A DNA stretch of 40,816 nucleotides. Origin: an uncultured Eubacteriales bacterium. GTDB lineage: Bacteria > Bacillota > Clostridia > Oscillospirales > Acutalibacteraceae. The first letter of the stretch is position 1. Each line of letters opens with the position of its first letter. The translations under genes were made by a program, and so were the position numbers. The notes under the pieces are model-generated. The model saw only the letters and a program-made list of their open reading frames with translations, had not been told where the DNA came from and did no database searches. Below, one piece after another: positions 38,409 through 40,816 of this stretch. The DNA lies in assembly GCA_900540085.1 (NCBI GenBank), contig UQEU01000012.1, forward strand, positions 1 through 40,816. Reading direction: 5' to 3'.

Positions 38409-38741
38409 ATGGAGTGGACGGCAGTGGCAGTGTTTGTGGCATTGGTGAGTTTGATAGGTGCATTGATAGGAATTACCGAAAAGGTGTCAAAACCGCTTTT
38501 AAAAAACATTGAGGACGCCAAACAGGAAATTGAAAAAAATACATCTACAATCAGCCGCTTTAATACAGATATTACAACGCTTGAAATCAAACTTGAAAAC
38601 ACAAACGAACGGCTTGACAAACACAGAGTTTCGGCGCATCGGAATTTTGAGAAATTGTTTGAACAAAACGAAAAACAGGAAAATGAACTGATAAATCACG
38701 AATACAGATTAACAAATCTTGAAAAGGAGAAAACAAAATGA
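38409..38741 (+). CDS. Membrane-anchored coiled-coil protein of the lysis block
   Basis: 110 residues from the ATG at 38409 (GGGGGTGGAG upstream). Residues 4-22 form a membrane span (AVAVFVALVSLIGALIG); residues 30-110 are a charged coiled coil (ENTNERLDKHR, QENELINHEYRLTNLEKEK). Located right before the holin with a 4-nt overlap: probably a lysis accessory protein. Its coiled coil follows the span, opposite to XhlA. Confidence 0.65.
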   Translation: MEWTAVAVFVALVSLIGALIGITEKVSKPLLKNIEDAKQEIEKNTSTISRFNTDITTLEIKLENTNERLDKHRVSAHRNFEKLFEQNEKQENELINHEYRLTNLEKEKTK

Positions 38742-38998
38742 AAATTAATTGGAAATTAAGACTTCAAAACAAAACTACACTTGTAACTTTAATCACTTTG
38801 ATAATCACATTTATTTATCAGATTTTGTCTTTTTGCGATGTAGTTCCGAAAGTATCACAAGAAGAAATTACGAATACAATGTTGATATTGATTAATATTC
38901 TTGTAGTTCTCGGCGTAGTAGTTGACCCGACAACAGACGGCATCGGCGACAGCGAACAGGCTCTTGAATATAGAGAACCTAAAAAACTTGATAAATAA
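38738..38998 (+). CDS. Holin (phi LC3 family)
   Basis: 86 residues. NWKLRLQNKTTLVTLITLIITFIYQIL (first span), NTMLILINILVVLGVVVDPTTDGIGDSEQALEYREP (second span then the DPTT..G..DS..AL.Y.P signature; landmarks only) identify the phi LC3-type holin. It opens the membrane so the endolysin reaches the wall. Confidence 0.9.
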   Translation: MKINWKLRLQNKTTLVTLITLIITFIYQILSFCDVVPKVSQEEITNTMLILINILVVLGVVVDPTTDGIGDSEQALEYREPKKLDK

Positions 38999-39011
38999 GG
39001 AGTTGAACAAT

Positions 39012-40070
39012 ATGAGTAAAATATGTTTTGCAATCGGACACGGAAAGTCTGAAAAAGGCGGATACGACAGCGGTGCAACCCATAAAGGTTATCACGAGTT
39101 TAAAATTGCTAAAGAAATCGGAAAGTATGCTCAAGAGTATTACAATTCACATTATTCTGAGCATTGCGATTTGATGAATTACAACGGCGATTTATCACTC
39201 AAGCAGAGAATTGCAAAATTACAAGACAATACATACGACCTTGTAGCAGAGTTCCACTTGAACGCAGCAGGGGGTCAAGGTACAGAATGTTACTACCACC
39301 ACAAGTCAGAGCGTGGAAAAAAAGTCGCAGAGGCTATCACTGACGAGATTTCAAGTACTTTAGGAGTTAAAAACAGAGGTGCAAAAATCAAACTCAACGC
39401 ATTTCGCAAAGATTATTTCGGCATCATCAGACAAACCAAACCTTGCGCAATCTTAATTGAAACGGTGTTTATCGACAGTTCAGACCTTGATACTGTCAAG
39501 ACGGCTGACGGTCAAAGGAAATGCGGTGAAGCAATAGCAAGAGCAGTAGCGAAGGTAAGAGGTTTGACGGCAACGGAAAAACCGTCAGAGCCTAAACCCA
39601 CACCAAAGCCGACACCTAAACCCGAGCAGTCAAAACCAAAGCCGAATTTCATTGACCCTGTTGTATGGCAGAACGGCAGTACAAAAGAAAACGCCTATTC
39701 AGACAATGCTTTAAAAAACAGAATAGGTTCTTTAAGTCGAAAAGAAAAAGCCGACTCGTTCGGTAAATACAACGGTAAAACGCTTGTTGTGTACGATATT
39801 TCGGGTGGTCATAAGAAAGCGGGTTTTGTAAAATACGAGGGTAAAAATCCGAAAAAAGTCGGAGAATGGGGTGCAGACTATCAGAACGGCAGCACACCCG
39901 AGAATGTTTACTCTGCAACGGATTTAAGCGACAAAATCGGCTCTTTAGACCCATACGAAAAATGTAAATGTTTAGCGAAATACAAAGGAAAATATTTAGT
40001 CTGCTACAAAGTAAACGGCACGAACACATTTAAAACAGGATTTGTAAAATACAATGGTAAAGTAGATTAA
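39012..40070 (+). CDS. Endolysin: N-acetylmuramoyl-L-alanine amidase with two wall-binding repeats
   Basis: 352 residues from the ATG at 39012 (AAGGAG upstream). Amidase_3 domain 1-185 with zinc/catalytic pattern H10 (AIGHGK), E29, H82 (EFHLNAAGG) and E150 (LIETVFID). A Pro/Lys linker (189-212) joins two repeats of about 65 residues, each with QNGST...IGSL...GFVKY..GK, which bind the cell wall. Cuts the bond between MurNAc and L-Ala. Last late gene, followed by a terminator. Confidence 0.9.
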   Translation: MSKICFAIGHGKSEKGGYDSGATHKGYHEFKIAKEIGKYAQEYYNSHYSEHCDLMNYNGDLSLKQRIAKLQDNTYDLVAEFHLNAAGGQGTECYYHHKSERGKKVAEAITDEISSTLGVKNRGAKIKLNAFRKDYFGIIRQTKPCAILIETVFIDSSDLDTVKTADGQRKCGEAIARAVAKVRGLTATEKPSEPKPTPKPTPKPEQSKPKPNFIDPVVWQNGSTKENAYSDNALKNRIGSLSRKEKADSFGKYNGKTLVVYDISGGHKKAGFVKYEGKNPKKVGEWGADYQNGSTPENVYSATDLSDKIGSLDPYEKCKCLAKYKGKYLVCYKVNGTNTFKTGFVKYNGKVD

Positions 40071-40078
40071 AAAAGAAC

Positions 40079-40105
40079 GGGGTGCAGTCAACTGCACCCC
40101 TGATT
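40079..40105. terminator. Terminator of the late operon
   Basis: GGGGTGCAG (40079-40087), TCAA, CTGCACCCC (40092-40100), then TGATTTTCTTTG. It contains the stop codon of the converging RHH gene. Confidence 0.75.
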
Positions 40106-40300
40106 TTCTTTGTTTTCTTCAATAAATTTTTCAATGGCTGATTTAAAAACGCTTGCTTGAGAAATGTTTTTTTCTTTACAAATTTCTTTGAATTCTGATA
40201 CCAACTCTTTAGGTAACTGAGCACTGATACAAGTATAAACTTTTTTATTATATCTGCGTTTAACTTCACTGCTTGTCGTTGTTTTTCTTTTTTCTTGCAT
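40088..40300 (-). CDS. Ribbon-helix-helix regulator 5
   Basis: 70 residues; AAAGGAG upstream of the ATG at 40300. YTCISAQLPKELVSEFKEICKEKNISQASVFKSAIEKFI (landmarks YTCISAQLPKEL and SQASVFKSAIEKF) is an RHH protein with a basic N-terminal arm. The start lies inside the membrane-protein gene upstream, so they share an mRNA. Its stop codon lies in the late terminator, as for RHH genes 3 and 4. Confidence 0.75.
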   Translation of the reverse strand: MQEKRKTTTSSEVKRRYNKKVYTCISAQLPKELVSEFKEICKEKNISQASVFKSAIEKFIEENKENQGCS

Positions 40301-40451
40301 AACTTATTAACTCCTTTATATCAAAGATTGAAACTATTAAAACGGCAATCGCTGTTATAAGTGTTAATATTTTTAAAATAGGAGAGAAACCTATAATAAA
40401 ACCTAAAATTATGAAAAATGATAAAATTGTAGGTAAAAATATTTTAATCAC
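40266..40451 (-). CDS. Small two-span membrane protein
   Basis: 61 residues from GTG 40451 with AGGATGA upstream. Two hydrophobic spans (IFLPTILSFFIILGFIIGF and ILTLITAIAVLIVSIF) and a basic tail (ARKKKNNDKQ). Overlaps the RHH gene by 35 nt. Function unknown; possibly superinfection exclusion or lysogenic conversion. Confidence 0.55.
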   Translation of the reverse strand: MIKIFLPTILSFFIILGFIIGFSPILKILTLITAIAVLIVSIFDIKELISYARKKKNNDKQ

Positions 40452-40480
40452 TTGAAAATCATCCTTTCATATGCTATAAT
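40452..40480 (+). promoter_or_regulatory. Rightward promoter of a candidate antitoxin RNA
   Basis: TTGAAA 40452-40457, 17 bp, TATAAT 40475-40480. It points into the opposite-strand peptide gene 40529-40621, with no rightward frame ahead. Confidence 0.65.
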
Positions 40481-40528
40481 GTAACTGTCTTAAATGAGGG
40501 GAGTTTTTCGTCTTCCCCTCGCCGACGA

Positions 40529-40621
40529 TTAGTTCTTGAATAGTGCGATTATTGCAACGACTGCTAAAATCACTTGCGTAACCGTATTCACTATTTCAAG
40601 GACTATTTTTTTGTCCTTCAT
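40529..40621 (-). CDS. 30-residue hydrophobic peptide, type I toxin-like
   Basis: CAGGAGGTAC precedes the ATG at 40621. Product: charged start (MKDKKIVLE), one membrane helix rich in Val/Ile/Ala, short charged end (ALFKN). Size and shape match holin-like/TxpA-class type I toxins. Its leader can fold (TGTTGAG/CTCAACA, near 40645-40670) and its promoter is consensus with a palindromic operator. The opposite strand carries a promoter for an antisense RNA. Confidence 0.6.
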   Translation of the reverse strand: MKDKKIVLEIVNTVTQVILAVVAIIALFKN

Positions 40622-40674
40622 AGCAGGTACCTCCTGTAATTATTGTTGAGTGATTTCCTCTCTCAACATTTATA

Positions 40675-40703
40675 ATTATATCATACTAATATTAGTATGT
40701 CAA
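40675..40703 (-). promoter_or_regulatory. Consensus leftward promoter with 18-bp palindrome
   Basis: TTGACA (40703 to 40698), 17 bp, TATAAT (40680 to 40675). CATACTAATATTAGTATG at 40682-40699 is a perfect palindrome filling the spacer, the same design as the promoter at 21162-21190. Confidence 0.8.
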
Positions 40704-40747
40704 GACTTTTTTTGAAATTTTTTTAATTTTTTTAGAGGAAAAGGGAA

Positions 40748-40775
40748 CAGGAGCAGTTTTCACTGCTCCTGTTTT
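40748..40775 (+). terminator. Rightward terminator
   Basis: CAGGAGCAGT (40748-40757), TTTC, ACTGCTCCTG (40762-40771), then TTTTATG. Same stem core as 19865-19888. Confidence 0.75.
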
Positions 40776-40816
40776 ATGTGTAATTTTTATAGTCATTGTT
40801 TGAAGTGTTTAAAATC

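Larger units (their letters stand above)
40487..40775 (+). ncRNA. Candidate antisense RNA against the peptide gene
   Basis: RNA from about 40487 begins with a GAGGGGA/TCCCCTC hairpin (40496-40519) and then runs antisense through the peptide gene and its leader; the first clear stop is the terminator at 40748-40775. It may be shorter. Convergent arrangement as in TxpA/RatA-type systems. Confidence 0.45.

Noticed and set aside
40529..40621. Peptide gene as a second holin
   Set aside because: It is on the opposite strand from the lysis genes, has its own repressible promoter, and a complete phi LC3-type holin is already present.
1..40816. Window as a circular phage genome opened inside int
   Set aside because: Joining the two ends continues the int frame for only about 15 codons to a stop, giving no catalytic domain, so the ends are not a natural circle junction.

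Overview
This window is almost all of one temperate phage of the long-tailed (siphovirus) type, integrated in or derived from an AT-rich low-GC Gram-positive host. A gut Clostridia-type bacterium is my inference, from the strong AGGAGG ribosome sites, sigma-A-type TTGACA/TATAAT promoters, SPP1-like portal/scaffold/capsid order and phi-LC3-type holin. The integrase is cut by the left edge, so the left attachment site lies outside. No rRNA, tRNA, CRISPR array or insertion sequence is visible.

Layout: 1-1732 (leftward) holds the integrase start, a fused MNT nucleotidyltransferase-HEPN protein and a LexA/CI-type cleavable repressor. At 1757-1843 a divergent switch (PL/PR, TTCTAC half-site operators) separates lysogeny from the early rightward genes: two Cro-like regulators, an antirepressor and small membrane proteins. 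4388-12818 is the replication/recombination block: SMC-like ATPase, Sak4-like RecA-fold protein, DUF669 protein, SF2 helicase, primase-helicase, a repeat-rich candidate origin at 10959-11177, RusA resolvase and an ArpU/RinA-like late regulator. The first late unit (13026-14109) ends in the small terminase.

14110-21650 is an unusual accessory island between small and large terminase genes. It holds a Fic protein, a YgiT/DUF4258 pair, an MqsR-like/Panacea pair, a second antirepressor, four ribbon-helix-helix (RHH) proteins, one XRE regulator and several promoter/terminator-bounded candidate small RNAs. Most of its genes point left. It includes three consecutive lambda-like switches, each a leftward DNA-binding protein gene with divergent promoters and three evenly spaced operators. 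One drives a tiny hydrophobic peptide inside an mRNA whose ends are complementary.

21656-40070 is the second late unit: large terminase, HNH endonuclease, portal, scaffold, major capsid, connectors, major tail protein, frameshifted tail chaperones (GGGAAAC slip site), tape measure, tail hub, adsorption proteins, holin and amidase endolysin. Both late units begin with the same motif (CACAAATCCCA, then TATAAT at identical spacing), probably the target of the 12474-12818 regulator. 40079-40816 holds an RHH gene, a membrane protein and a type I toxin-antitoxin-like locus.

All functional assignments come from reading motifs and family patterns by eye; no database or folding program was run.
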